A DNA stretch of 14,519 bases, from the NCBI GenBank assembly GCA_017391545.1, contig JAFOYD010000155.1, positions 1-14,519 of the forward strand. Reading direction: 5' to 3'. Within the stretch, counting starts at the first letter, position 1; every line of letters starts with the position of its first letter. The notes under the pieces were generated by a model. That model saw nothing but the letters and a program-made list of their open reading frames with translations, was not told where the DNA came from and made no database searches. Source of the DNA: Lachnospiraceae bacterium. Its GTDB lineage: Bacteria; Bacillota; Clostridia; Lachnospirales; Lachnospiraceae. Both the position numbers and the translations under genes were made by a program. Positions 1-8,549 of the stretch are shown piece by piece.

Positions 1-2161
1 CAGCTTCCTTGCTCTCATAGAGCTTGACAGCCTCTTCCTTCAGTTGATGCTTGAGGCCATTTTTGGTCTTTTTGGTAATTCGCTCAAGCACAACAGGGCG
101 AATTGGTACGATCGGAAGAAGCAGTGTATTGAGTTCGTTCAAATCCCACTCTTCTGCGTCTAGATCATCGTTGATTGCCGTATCCACTGAGCTCTCAACA
201 ATATCAGTAAGCATCTTGTAGATGGCATCTCTCATGCTCTCTCCATCAAGAACACGACGGCGTTCTTCATAGATGATCTCTCTCTGCTCGTTCATTACCT
301 GATCGTACTCGAGAAGATTTTTACGGATACCAAAGTTGTTGCTCTCGATCTTCTTCTGGGCATTCTCAATGGCATTTGTAAGCATCTTGTGTTCAATTTC
401 CTGCCCTTCCGGAATACCAAGTGTATTAAACATATTGATCAGCTTCTCTGAGCCGAACAGACGCATCAGGTCATCTTCCAGAGAAATGTAGAATCTGGAC
501 ATACCCGGATCTCCCTGACGTCCTGCACGACCTCTTAACTGATTGTCAATACGTCTGGACTCATGACGTTCCGTACCGATGATCATCAGACCACCTGCTG
601 CCCTTGCTTCCTCATCAAGCTTGATATCCGTACCACGACCTGCCATGTTCGTTGCGATCGTAACTGCGCCATGCTGTCCTGCATCTGCTACGATTTCAGC
701 CTCGAGTTCATGGAACTTCGCATTCAGTACCTTGTGCTGGATACCACGTCTGGTCAGCATTTTGCTCAGTTCCTCACTTGCCTCGATCGTAATCGTACCG
801 ACAAGTACAGGCTGGCCTGTCGCATGTGCATTCTCAACCGCATCCACAATTGCATTCAGCTTTTCCTTTTTCGTCTTATATACACTGTCCTGATAATCAA
901 CTCTGGCTACAGGACGGTTTGTCGGTACGACAACAACGTCCATGCCATAGATATCCCTGAACTCTTTTTCCTCAGTCAATGCCGTACCGGTCATACCGCA
1001 TTTTTTGTCAAATTTGTTAAAGAAATTCTGGAACGTAATGGTTGCAAGTGTCTTGCTCTCTCTCTTGACCTTTACATGCTCCTTTGCCTCGATCGCCTGA
1101 TGAAGACCATCTGAATAGCGGCGTCCCGGCATGATACGTCCTGTAAATTCGTCAACGATCAATACCTGATCATCTTTAACGACATAGTCCTGATCTCTGA
1201 ACATCAGATTGTGTGCTCTTAATGCCAGTATGATGTTGTGCTGGATCTCGAGATTCTCAGGATCTGCAAGGTTCTCGATCTGGAAGAATTTCTCGACCTT
1301 CTCAACACCTGCTGCAGTAAGGTTTACAACCTTGTCCTTTTCATTGACGATAAAATCTCCTGTCTCCTCCTGCTCGACACCCATGACAAAATCCATCTTG
1401 GTCATCTCTGGAATATCCTCACCACGCTTCATCTGTCTTGCCAGTATATCGCAAACTTCATAAAGCTTTGTGGACTTGCTGCTCTGTCCGGAAATGATGA
1501 GCGGCGTTCTCGCCTCATCAATCAGTACGGAATCGACCTCGTCAATAATAGCATAATGTAAGTCTCTCAGCACAAGCTGTTCCTTGTAGATGACCATATT
1601 GTCACGCAGATAATCGAAACCAAGCTCATTGTTCGTAACATAGGTAATATCGCAGTTGTATGCTGCACGTCTTTCCTCAGGCTTCATGTCGTTCAAAACA
1701 ACACCGACTGTAAGACCTAAAAATTCATGTACCTGTCCCATCCATTCTGCATCACGCTTTGCCAGGTAATCATTGACCGTAACGACGTGTACGCCCCTAC
1801 CCTCAAGTGCGTTCAGGTATGCCGGAAGAAGCGCTGTCTGCGTCTTACCTTCACCGGTTCTCATCTCTGCGATACGTCCCTGATGCAGGATGATACCACC
1901 GATCAGCTGTACCCTGTAGTGCTCCTGATTGAGCACTCGCTTGGCACCCTCACGAACAACTGCATATGCCTCCGGAAGAATGTCGTCAAGGCTGGTGCCT
2001 TCTGCCACTCTCTTTTTGAACTCTGCTGTCTTTCCTCTCAGCTCATCATCCGTAAGCCTACCCATTTCTTCGCGATAGCTCTCGATTTTTTTCACAATGG
2101 GCTCAATTCTTTTTAATTCGCGTTCACTATGTGTACCGAATACTTTTTCAATAATATTCAT
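1..2161 (-). CDS. secA: SecA preprotein translocase ATPase (C-terminus cut by window edge)
   Basis: SecA is the cytosolic and membrane-peripheral motor that pushes unfolded preproteins through SecYEG using ATP. The visible 720 codons begin MNIIEKVFGTHSERELKRIE and carry the family landmarks: Walker A with GEGKT at residues 103-107, the Walker B DEVD starting at 207, VDEFTGR around 336, NMAGRGTDI in the second nucleotide-binding domain, and the QLRGRAGRQGD motif at 541-551. The preprotein cross-linking domain lies between the first two landmarks. Relative to a typical SecA of about 840-900 residues, roughly the last 120-180 are missing, including the end of the helical scaffold/wing region and any C-terminal zinc-binding tail. 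ATG at 2161 is chosen because GGAG (minus strand, 2168-2171) sits 6 bases upstream and the N-terminus matches the family. The gene is separated from the galactan operon by a terminator and has its own promoter. Confidence 0.98.
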   Translation of the reverse strand, partial: MNIIEKVFGTHSERELKRIEPIVKKIESYREEMGRLTDDELRGKTAEFKKRVAEGTSLDDILPEAYAVVREGAKRVLNQEHYRVQLIGGIILHQGRIAEMRTGEGKTQTALLPAYLNALEGRGVHVVTVNDYLAKRDAEWMGQVHEFLGLTVGVVLNDMKPEERRAAYNCDITYVTNNELGFDYLRDNMVIYKEQLVLRDLHYAIIDEVDSVLIDEARTPLIISGQSSKSTKLYEVCDILARQMKRGEDIPEMTKMDFVMGVEQEETGDFIVNEKDKVVNLTAAGVEKVEKFFQIENLADPENLEIQHNIILALRAHNLMFRDQDYVVKDDQVLIVDEFTGRIMPGRRYSDGLHQAIEAKEHVKVKRESKTLATITFQNFFNKFDKKCGMTGTALTEEKEFRDIYGMDVVVVPTNRPVARVDYQDSVYKTKKEKLNAIVDAVENAHATGQPVLVGTITIEASEELSKMLTRRGIQHKVLNAKFHELEAEIVADAGQHGAVTIATNMAGRGTDIKLDEEARAAGGLMIIGTERHESRRIDNQLRGRAGRQGDPGMSRFYISLEDDLMRLFGSEKLINMFNTLGIPEGQEIEHKMLTNAIENAQKKIESNNFGIRKNLLEYDQVMNEQREIIYEERRRVLDGESMRDAIYKMLTDIVESSVDTAINDDLDAEEWDLNELNTLLLPIVPIRPVVLERITKKTKNGLKHQLKEEAVKLYESKEA

Positions 2162-2243
2162 ATGCGACTCCAATCATAAATTATCCTTTATTGGTGTCGT
2201 ACAGCAGATTTACATAAAACCATAACTGTACAAATCAAAGTCT

Positions 2244-2272
2244 ATTGTAGCAGATAACATGCTTAAATTCAA
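2244..2272 (-). promoter_or_regulatory. secA promoter, sigma-A-like
   Basis: On the minus strand a -35 TTGAAT (2267-2272) and a -10 TACAAT (2244-2249) are separated by exactly 17 bases. They lie about 80 bases upstream of the secA start and downstream of the operon terminator. The intervening leader (2162-2237) shows no recognised riboswitch or strong hairpin. Confidence 0.75.
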
Positions 2273-2315
2273 TGAATTTTAAATGAACATTTTAACATTT
2301 GGCAGATTTAGGCAT

Positions 2316-2356
2316 AAAAAGTGGGAGCAGCTCCCTGTTTGAAGAAGGCTGCTCCC
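2316..2356 (-). terminator. Rho-independent terminator of the galactan operon
   Basis: A perfect 9-base-pair stem, GGGAGCAGC (2323-2331) with GCTGCTCCC (2348-2356), encloses a 16-base loop. Read on the minus strand it is followed by ACTTTTTA, a U-tract. It begins 19 bases after the stop codon of the zinc-ribbon gene (2375). The plus-strand side also has a T-rich run (2359-2369), so it could work in both directions, although no plus-strand gene ends here. Confidence 0.88.
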
Positions 2357-2374
2357 TGTTTTCTTTTCTACTAT

Positions 2375-2593
2375 TTAGTCAAAATCGAACTTTGTAAATC
2401 TCTTTGCCCTGTCGCGGTAACGGAATCTTACCATCTCGTTTTTCTCCAGTACGTCCTCTTCTGTTCCTCTGTACTGGCAGCGGATGCAGCTGTAGATTCC
2501 TGTATCTTTATTATAGAACATATCGATGTCGAGGTCTCGCATGAAGCAGGATGGACATCTGTAATTTAGTTTGCCTTTTCCAAGTTGAGCCAT
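2375..2593 (-). CDS. Small zinc-ribbon protein of unknown function (72 aa)
   Basis: I do not recognise a named family. The protein has two CxxC knuckles, C13-P-S-C16 and C36-I-R-C39, 20 residues apart: the layout of a four-cysteine zinc ribbon. Its C-terminus is basic and aromatic (FRYRDRAKRFTKFDFD). No membrane segment or signal peptide is seen. ATG at 2593 is supported by an excellent Shine-Dalgarno AAGGAGG (minus strand, 2604-2610) about 10 bases upstream. That site and the first 28 bases of the gene lie inside the end of the upstream 619-residue gene in another frame, which suggests translational coupling. It is the last gene before the terminator. A nucleic-acid-binding or protein-protein role is possible but purely inferred; it may have nothing to do with galactan. 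Confidence 0.85.
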   Translation of the reverse strand: MAQLGKGKLNYRCPSCFMRDLDIDMFYNKDTGIYSCIRCQYRGTEEDVLEKNEMVRFRYRDRAKRFTKFDFD

Positions 2594-4425
2594 GTTGCAA
2601 ATACCTCCTTATCTGAAATTTTCTTCTTGTAGCCAAGCTTGAACATCGGAGAGAATGCGTATCCCTCTTCAATGTATCCAAGAGCTTTGTCAGATGCTGT
2701 CAGGGAAACCTTTGTCTGGATTGCAGGAATCACTGCGCTGACTGCACTTGCGCCGTCAAGCTTTGCATCGCGGCATCTGTACTCATAGTTGATGCTCTGT
2801 CCGTTCTCACCCTCGCATGCAAGTGTGATGCCTGTCATATCTTCAGGATACTCTGTTGTACCATAGCATGCTGTGATGTACTCGTCGAGCATGATTTCTG
2901 CATCCGGATTGCTGATCTCAAGAATATTTCTCTCGATCTTAATGTTGGAAGCACCTTCCTCAAAGTATTCCTTTGTCTGAAGTTTCACTGTCACATCACG
3001 GAACTGGATCTCTACAGGGTCAAGTGTCAGGATACGTGTCTTCTTGCCATCAATCACTTCCTCTGAGAAATGGCAGTGTGTCGGGCAGAGACAGAGGTCT
3101 ACTTCCTCACCCTTGTAAGAAAGCTTTGCACTTCTGACAGTACCTGCTCCTGCATAATGTGTGAAGTAACCTGCACGATACTTCTCCTGAATCAGGAATG
3201 GATAAGAAGCATCCTGTACATGCTTTGTACCGATACCTACCGGCCACTCAAGCTTTGCAACATAAGGACGAAGGTCAACGATTGCACCACCCTGGTCCAT
3301 GTTTACGCAGGCTCTCATGTAAGGATCACAGTACCAGAATACCTGCTTGTCTGAACCGTAGAGGATGTCTCTCCAAGGAGCACATTCAGGCTCATTGTAG
3401 TTGCCTGCATTGACGCCCTTCTTTTCTCTATAATAATCAGCAAACTCAGACATAGTCATGTCGACCAGCTTGCCTTCCTTCTTTAAGTCACCATAGTACT
3501 TGCAGCCGTCACTGTAAGACTTTAAGAGAAGCTCATATGGCTGCTCCCAACGTCCCATCTTGTTCATCCAGCCAGGTCCTACGAACATCATGTTGTATGA
3601 ATATCCGTTGTTGTATTTTTCAAGGTCACGATACTGGTCGATCAGATTGTACAGATACGGGTACTCCCATGTCTTTGTATCGTAAATCATACCACGAAGC
3701 ACGTTCTGTGGATGGGTACCAAAGTTTGAGCCGTTTCCGTCATAGCATGCAAGCAGATCTCTTGAAAGGTGTGGAATCGCTACAATACCGGAATCCTCTT
3801 CTGCATTTGCGGCAGGTGCATGTGTATTCTGCTTAGATGGAATCCATGGTGCCCATGGGCCACCGTCAAACAGTGTGTACCATGAGTTGTTGCAGGTATG
3901 ATATGCCTTGGGACCTTCCTCCCAGCATGTTGCAACAGCACACTTTACCATTGGATACTTCTCCTTAATGTAATTGGTCAGGTCCGCATCCATGTAGTAA
4001 GAACCTGTTGACTCAGGATAGAAACCGAATCTGTCATAGAACTTCTCGAACACATCATTTACGATGGCTTTCTTGTCTTCCATAGAGAACATCCAGATAC
4101 AGAAATCCTTTGTCTTGTACTTCTCGCGGAACTCTTCACATGGAAGTCCGAGCAACGAAAGTGCAATCTCATCGCCATACACCTCATGGTCATGCTTTGC
4201 AAGCTCTACTGCCTCATCATTGAACAATGCAGCATAGGTCATCTGAATCGTTACCTTCAGACCGTTCTCATGAGCCAGTCTCTGCTGTGTCTTGAAAATA
4301 TCGAGAGACTCTGTCAGCAGCGCCTTATCTCCGATATCTTCCTCTTTTCCCTGTCCTGTAACGGTTGCAGAATACTCCGGAACCATCTCCGGACGATGGA
4401 TAATGTTGACTACGAATTTATCCAC
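2566..4425 (-). CDS. Putative glycoside hydrolase/deacetylase-barrel protein (619 aa), function unknown
   Basis: No well-characterised enzyme is recognised. The first 230 or so residues look like a beta/alpha barrel of the glycoside hydrolase/polysaccharide-deacetylase superfamily: an early strand with RPEMVPEY (11-18), LKVTIQMTYAAL (56-67), a histidine/acidic stretch KHDHEVYGDE at 77-86, STGSYYMDADL (139-149) and PSKQNTHAPA (196-205). From memory this resembles uncharacterised DUF3863-type proteins of gut bacteria, but I could not test it. The remaining residues appear beta-rich, as in accessory domains of sugar-active enzymes. There is no signal peptide, so it is probably cytoplasmic. The start is GTG at 4425, preceded by AAGGAGG with suitable spacing; no better in-frame ATG is nearby. 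It lies 23 bases after the beta-galactosidase and overlaps the zinc-ribbon gene by 28 bases. Its place at the end of a galactan operon suggests it acts on a galactose-containing or decorated glycan, which is inference. Confidence 0.85.
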   Translation of the reverse strand: MDKFVVNIIHRPEMVPEYSATVTGQGKEEDIGDKALLTESLDIFKTQQRLAHENGLKVTIQMTYAALFNDEAVELAKHDHEVYGDEIALSLLGLPCEEFREKYKTKDFCIWMFSMEDKKAIVNDVFEKFYDRFGFYPESTGSYYMDADLTNYIKEKYPMVKCAVATCWEEGPKAYHTCNNSWYTLFDGGPWAPWIPSKQNTHAPAANAEEDSGIVAIPHLSRDLLACYDGNGSNFGTHPQNVLRGMIYDTKTWEYPYLYNLIDQYRDLEKYNNGYSYNMMFVGPGWMNKMGRWEQPYELLLKSYSDGCKYYGDLKKEGKLVDMTMSEFADYYREKKGVNAGNYNEPECAPWRDILYGSDKQVFWYCDPYMRACVNMDQGGAIVDLRPYVAKLEWPVGIGTKHVQDASYPFLIQEKYRAGYFTHYAGAGTVRSAKLSYKGEEVDLCLCPTHCHFSEEVIDGKKTRILTLDPVEIQFRDVTVKLQTKEYFEEGASNIKIERNILEISNPDAEIMLDEYITACYGTTEYPEDMTGITLACEGENGQSINYEYRCRDAKLDGASAVSAVIPAIQTKVSLTASDKALGYIEEGYAFSPMFKLGYKKKISDKEVFATWLNLEKAN

Positions 4426-4448
4426 TTTTATACCTCCTTATCCGGGAT

Positions 4449-7400
4449 TTATATCCCTTTGAAATCAAATGATAAAACTAACTTTTTTGTTACATCCAGC
4501 AAATATTCATCATGTGTTCTGGCACCCCAGCTGTCATCTCCGCCCACGCCCATCTGCATAAGTGCGACCCGCACTACTGTGGAATACACAGGTGGCAGTT
4601 CGTAGACATGCATGGCATTTTCAAGCTCATGTGGTGTGTATGGCAATGCATTGATACTCAGATCATTTCCTGAGAATTGAATGCCCCTTCCCTTGTTATC
4701 TGTCACACTTGCCCAACGGACATGTGTGTGGTTTCCGCACTCCTGCGGCACAAGGTATTCTGCCAGATTCTCTGATACTTTTTTATGATAAATACCTAAT
4801 TTCCCGCCTCGTTCACGGTCGCAATAGGTATCTGCCGGACCAAGTCCATACCACGTCAGATTTTCAAAATCCGCATCAAGTTTGAACAGCATGCTAAACT
4901 CAGGCATTTCCGTAATTCCTTTCGGCGGTTCGTACTCCAGTGTGGTGTTGATTGTTCCATCGCCTGTCACCTTGTAGGTCACTGAACACTCCGATTCGGG
5001 TGTGGTAGGCAGGCTGTAAGTATATTTAATTGTGACATCTGTGTCATTTTTTATAATGATTGGTTCCTGCATACGCTGATAAAGACTTGCCGTCTTCCAC
5101 TGCGCATACCGATATGGCATCTGATTGCCACAGTCATTGTCGGTCGGTGCACGCCAGAAATTTGGTTTCGGTATTCCCCGAATCATTTCTCTGCCCGCAT
5201 ACACGTAAGATACCAGACCTCTTCCCCCTTTATCAAACAGAGCTTCGAAATGCATTCCCCGCACGCCGATATTGTAGTTTCCGTCCGTTATCTCAAAGGA
5301 ACACACCTCAGAAATCTCCTTTGCGCCATCATCAATCTGATAGATTCCCTGGCCAAAGGCTAGCTCATGTCCTTTCTCTGCCCAGCATGTGTCCTCTCTT
5401 AACACAAACGATACCGTCACGACATATTCACCGCTCTGTACTACCTTCCATGGTGCTTCATCTGTCCAAGGTGTCTTGTAACGGAATAATGGCAGTTCAT
5501 AGATCTTGGAAGAAAGTGGCTCCACATCCGTGTCTACTGTTGCTCTTGCCAGCTCGTTTCCTTCCAGTGCCAACGTGATGATACATTCATAATCAGAAGT
5601 ATTGGTGAAAAGGTTCTTATTAATCACCTTGAACTGATTTCCACTGATGTCGATCTGTATGTTCTGGTAGTTGAACTTGACTTCCTGCATCTTAGGTGAT
5701 GGGTTTCTGTTGCCACCGTATGCGATACCATTTCCACTGAAATTGTAATCACATGGTCTATCATCGAAATCGCCGCCATAGCCAAGCACCTCGTTGCCAT
5801 ATCGGTCTCTGTGATAGATGGACTGATCGATATAGTCCCAGATAAATCCACCCTGGAACAATGGCTCCTCATCTGTCAGATCGGTGTATTTATGCATCGC
5901 TCCACAGGAATTCCCCATCGCATGTGTGTACTCACACAAGATGAACGGTTTGCTTCGATCCTTTTTCAAAAACTCTCTAATTTCTGCTGCCCTCGCATAC
6001 ATACGGCTTTCGACATCGGACGTATCATTGTAACGTCTGTCATTGTAAACACCTTCATAATGCACAAGGCGCGTATCGTCAAGTTCATGGAACTTTTTGG
6101 ACATCTCATATATTACCGAACCGCCAAAGGACTCATTTCCGCAGGACCACATCAGAATCGACGGATGGTTCTTATCTCGCTGGTACATGGAATTTACCCT
6201 GTCTAGCAGAAGCGGTTCCCATTCTTTCCGATCTCCCGGAAGCACCTCTTCCAACGTCATCCGGCCTTTCAGTATCATGTCCCATGCACCATGTGTTTCC
6301 ATGTTGCATTCATCGATCAGATACAGTCCATATTCATCACAGAGCTCATATAGTTTTGAATCATTCGGATAATGACTTGTCCTGATGGCATTGATATTAT
6401 TCTGCTTCATGGTGATAATATCTTTTCGCATCTCGTCATAATTTGGAACCCTGCCAAAGCGTGCACTGAATTCATGTCGGTCAACACCCTTAAATACAAT
6501 ACGCCTGCCGTTGATTGTCATGATGCCATTGTCCATGGCAAAGCGGCGAAAACCAACTTTCTGTGGAATGAACTCTGTAACCACTCCGTCCTCATCATAA
6601 ACCGTGATGAACAAATCATACAGCTGCGGTTTCTCAGCACTCCAGAGTCTTGGCGCATCTACGCTTAGTGTAATCGTCGGATTCTCGCCGTCTGCCAGTG
6701 TCGTACTAAGGCTGGCAACCTGCTCATCCTTGTATAAAAGTGTGAGGTCTGCCTTACTGTCCTTTGCTGTCATGACGTTCAGCGAAATTGCAAGCTCTGC
6801 GCTGCCATAATCACTGCTCAATATCGTCTTTACCTTCAAATCACTGACATGCGTGTCAGGTATAGCATACAGATAAACACTTCTGAAAATACCTGAGAAC
6901 CGGAAAAAATCCTGATCCTCACACCAGCTTCCGCTCGTCCACTTAAATACCTGAACCGCAAGTTTGTTCTCACCTGCCCTTAGCACATCTGTAAGTTCAA
7001 ACTCTGATGGTGTGAAGCTGTCCTCGCTGTACCCGATGTACGTTCCATTACACCAAAGTGCAAATCCGCTCTCAACACCCTGAAACGATATAAAAATCCG
7101 TTTTTCCAAAAACTGCTGTGGTACTGTGAAGTATTTCACATAGCTCGCTGTGGGATTGAAGCGTGTGGGAATCTCTCCAGGCGTAACGGTCTCATGTCCA
7201 TCCCATGGGTACTGCAAATTTACATATTGGGGCTTGTCGTAGCCCTCCAGCTGTATATGTGCCGGCACCCGGATATCCTCCCATGCCCTGCAGTCCTTAT
7301 CATCTGTATAAAAATCCTTTGATGCTTCCTCAAAATTTTTTGAATACCGGAACTTCCAGATTCCATCCAGGGATTTGCGAAAGCACTCCCTGTTTTGTGC

Positions 7401-7502
7401 AAAATCAATTTCACTTGCAAAATATCTGTGATCGGAGTGTGCCTTAATCCTGTTCTCTTCAAAAAATTCGGGATCTTTGATTTTATTATAGTTGAACTCC
7501 AT
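4449..7502 (-). CDS. lacZ: GH2 beta-galactosidase (LacZ-type, 1017 aa)
   Basis: The enzyme hydrolyses terminal beta-galactosides and here probably removes galactose from galacto-oligosaccharides made by the GH53 enzyme. Domain order fits large LacZ-type GH2 proteins: a sugar-binding jelly roll (about 40-220), an immunoglobulin-like domain, the TIM barrel (about 325-620) and a C-terminal beta-galactosidase small-chain domain. Visible barrel motifs are GVDRHEF (339-345), RTSHYPN (374-380), IDECNMETHG (396-405), the acid/base in WSCGNES (E457) and the nucleophile in ILCEYTHAMGNS (E524). No signal peptide is seen, so it is likely intracellular. The frame stays open 80 codons further upstream, but those codons overlap the AraC-family gene and look unlike the family. 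ATG at 7502 is preferred because the protein there begins MEFNYNKIKDPEFF and AGGG lies 7 bases upstream. The gene has its own candidate promoters in the gap before it. Confidence 0.95.
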   Translation of the reverse strand: MEFNYNKIKDPEFFEENRIKAHSDHRYFASEIDFAQNRECFRKSLDGIWKFRYSKNFEEASKDFYTDDKDCRAWEDIRVPAHIQLEGYDKPQYVNLQYPWDGHETVTPGEIPTRFNPTASYVKYFTVPQQFLEKRIFISFQGVESGFALWCNGTYIGYSEDSFTPSEFELTDVLRAGENKLAVQVFKWTSGSWCEDQDFFRFSGIFRSVYLYAIPDTHVSDLKVKTILSSDYGSAELAISLNVMTAKDSKADLTLLYKDEQVASLSTTLADGENPTITLSVDAPRLWSAEKPQLYDLFITVYDEDGVVTEFIPQKVGFRRFAMDNGIMTINGRRIVFKGVDRHEFSARFGRVPNYDEMRKDIITMKQNNINAIRTSHYPNDSKLYELCDEYGLYLIDECNMETHGAWDMILKGRMTLEEVLPGDRKEWEPLLLDRVNSMYQRDKNHPSILMWSCGNESFGGSVIYEMSKKFHELDDTRLVHYEGVYNDRRYNDTSDVESRMYARAAEIREFLKKDRSKPFILCEYTHAMGNSCGAMHKYTDLTDEEPLFQGGFIWDYIDQSIYHRDRYGNEVLGYGGDFDDRPCDYNFSGNGIAYGGNRNPSPKMQEVKFNYQNIQIDISGNQFKVINKNLFTNTSDYECIITLALEGNELARATVDTDVEPLSSKIYELPLFRYKTPWTDEAPWKVVQSGEYVVTVSFVLREDTCWAEKGHELAFGQGIYQIDDGAKEISEVCSFEITDGNYNIGVRGMHFEALFDKGGRGLVSYVYAGREMIRGIPKPNFWRAPTDNDCGNQMPYRYAQWKTASLYQRMQEPIIIKNDTDVTIKYTYSLPTTPESECSVTYKVTGDGTINTTLEYEPPKGITEMPEFSMLFKLDADFENLTWYGLGPADTYCDRERGGKLGIYHKKVSENLAEYLVPQECGNHTHVRWASVTDNKGRGIQFSGNDLSINALPYTPHELENAMHVYELPPVYSTVVRVALMQMGVGGDDSWGARTHDEYLLDVTKKLVLSFDFKGI

Positions 7503-7527
7503 GTTTTTTCCCTGCCTTACATTTGTT

Positions 7528-7588
7528 ATTATAGCATTACAGGCAATTTTTTTGTTTCTATTATCTCTTGATTTTCGTGCATTTTCAA
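7528..7588 (-). promoter_or_regulatory. Candidate internal promoters for the beta-galactosidase gene
   Basis: The 106-base gap between the AraC-family gene and lacZ holds two candidates on the minus strand. The first has TTGAAA (7583-7588), a 17-base spacer and GATAAT (7560-7565). The second is an extended -10, TGCTATAAT (7528-7536), without a good -35. Either would give lacZ and the two downstream genes expression partly independent of the promoter in front of the GH53 gene. This gap is the widest in the operon. No LacI-type palindrome like the one at 13492-13509 is seen here, so the local AraC-family protein is a natural candidate regulator, which is inference. Confidence 0.55.
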
Positions 7589-7608
7589 CCATCATCAGCA
7601 ATGTGGCT

Positions 7609-8535
7609 TTACCAGCCTTTGAGTGCTGAAATCTTGTATTCCAAAAGCTTTCCCTCATGATTGTCCGGCCGCTTTTTCCACTGATAGGGTGAAGTACCGA
7701 TGATTCTTCTGAAATTCCTGTTAAAGGTGGAAGGTGTCGCAAATCCTACTTTTTCCGCCACATCTTCCATACTGATATCAGTCTTGTCGATCAGCTCACA
7801 GGCCTTTCGTATCCTTACAAAATTAACATACTCGATCGGTGTCATATTCATCTTTTCCTGAAAAATACGTCTAAAATGGGTTTCACTCATATGACACTCA
7901 TTTGCCAGGTCTACGATTTTGAAATTGTCCGAATAATTTTTCTCCACATATGCAATTGCAGGCTGAAGCTGCAGACTATTGTTCTTCCCCGATATCTGAC
8001 CAGATACTTTTCCATTAAAGCAGGCAATTTCAAACAACAGTGCATATACCATACCACCGATACATTCCCGGTAGTATTCTCCTTTTTGCTCTATCTTTCC
8101 AAAAATGGATCGAATCAGCGTAACAAGGAGTGGATTCTCCTCAGCCTTGATAAAAAAAGCTCTCTGATTAATACTGTCTAAAATATTCCTAATTTCCTGC
8201 ACAGATTTTCCGCACTGCTTTAAGATCTCCTCCGGATTGATATACAAATATTCCCAAAAGGCTTTTACATCCATATCGCTCCTAGTGACATGCAGGAAAT
8301 TTGGTGGTATACAGGATATCATCCCTGCACCGAAACGGTAGCTGTCATCCTCAATGACCAAGTCACCGTCTCCATAATGGCAAACGCCGATCTCCAGCAG
8401 ATTGTGAAAGTGAAAACTATTGATGTTCTCGCCGTAGACCTGAATCCATTTACTGCCTGTCAGCGCCAGTACAGGTTCGCCGTTTGGCAGTTCATAAAAT
8501 CGAAACTCTGCAGGTTTCTTTTTTTTCTTAGACAT
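7609..8535 (-). CDS. AraC-family transcriptional regulator (308 aa)
   Basis: The N-terminal half looks like the cupin sugar-sensing domain of AraC-type regulators (FHFHNLLEIGVCHYGDGDLVI around 41-61, then IPPNFLHV). The C-terminal AraC/XylS DNA-binding domain spans about 190-290. Its first helix-turn-helix lies near 207-226 (VDLANECHMSETHFRRIF) and its second near 255-275 (SMEDVAEKVGFATPSTFNRNF), followed by GTSPYQWKKR. Such proteins usually activate sugar-use genes when bound to an inducer. A GTG three codons earlier (8544) is in frame, but ATG at 8535 is preferred: AAGGGA lies about 10 bases before it and would be too close to the GTG. The lacI-family stop codon overlaps this ribosome binding site and the gap is 14 bases, so the two regulator genes are co-transcribed. 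The effector is unknown; galactose or galactobiose is a guess from context. Confidence 0.92.
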   Translation of the reverse strand: MSKKKKKPAEFRFYELPNGEPVLALTGSKWIQVYGENINSFHFHNLLEIGVCHYGDGDLVIEDDSYRFGAGMISCIPPNFLHVTRSDMDVKAFWEYLYINPEEILKQCGKSVQEIRNILDSINQRAFFIKAEENPLLVTLIRSIFGKIEQKGEYYRECIGGMVYALLFEIACFNGKVSGQISGKNNSLQLQPAIAYVEKNYSDNFKIVDLANECHMSETHFRRIFQEKMNMTPIEYVNFVRIRKACELIDKTDISMEDVAEKVGFATPSTFNRNFRRIIGTSPYQWKKRPDNHEGKLLEYKISALKGW

Positions 8536-8549
8536 ATTTCTCACGTCCC

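Noticed and set aside
563..1114. A 183-codon open frame on the plus strand
   Set aside because: It is antisense to the strongly supported secA reading frame, cysteine-rich and low in recognisable features: a shadow of the real gene.
7503..7742. N-terminal extension of the beta-galactosidase by 80 codons
   Set aside because: The extension overlaps the end of the AraC-family gene, is unlike GH2 N-termini, and ATG 7502 has a suitable ribosome binding site.
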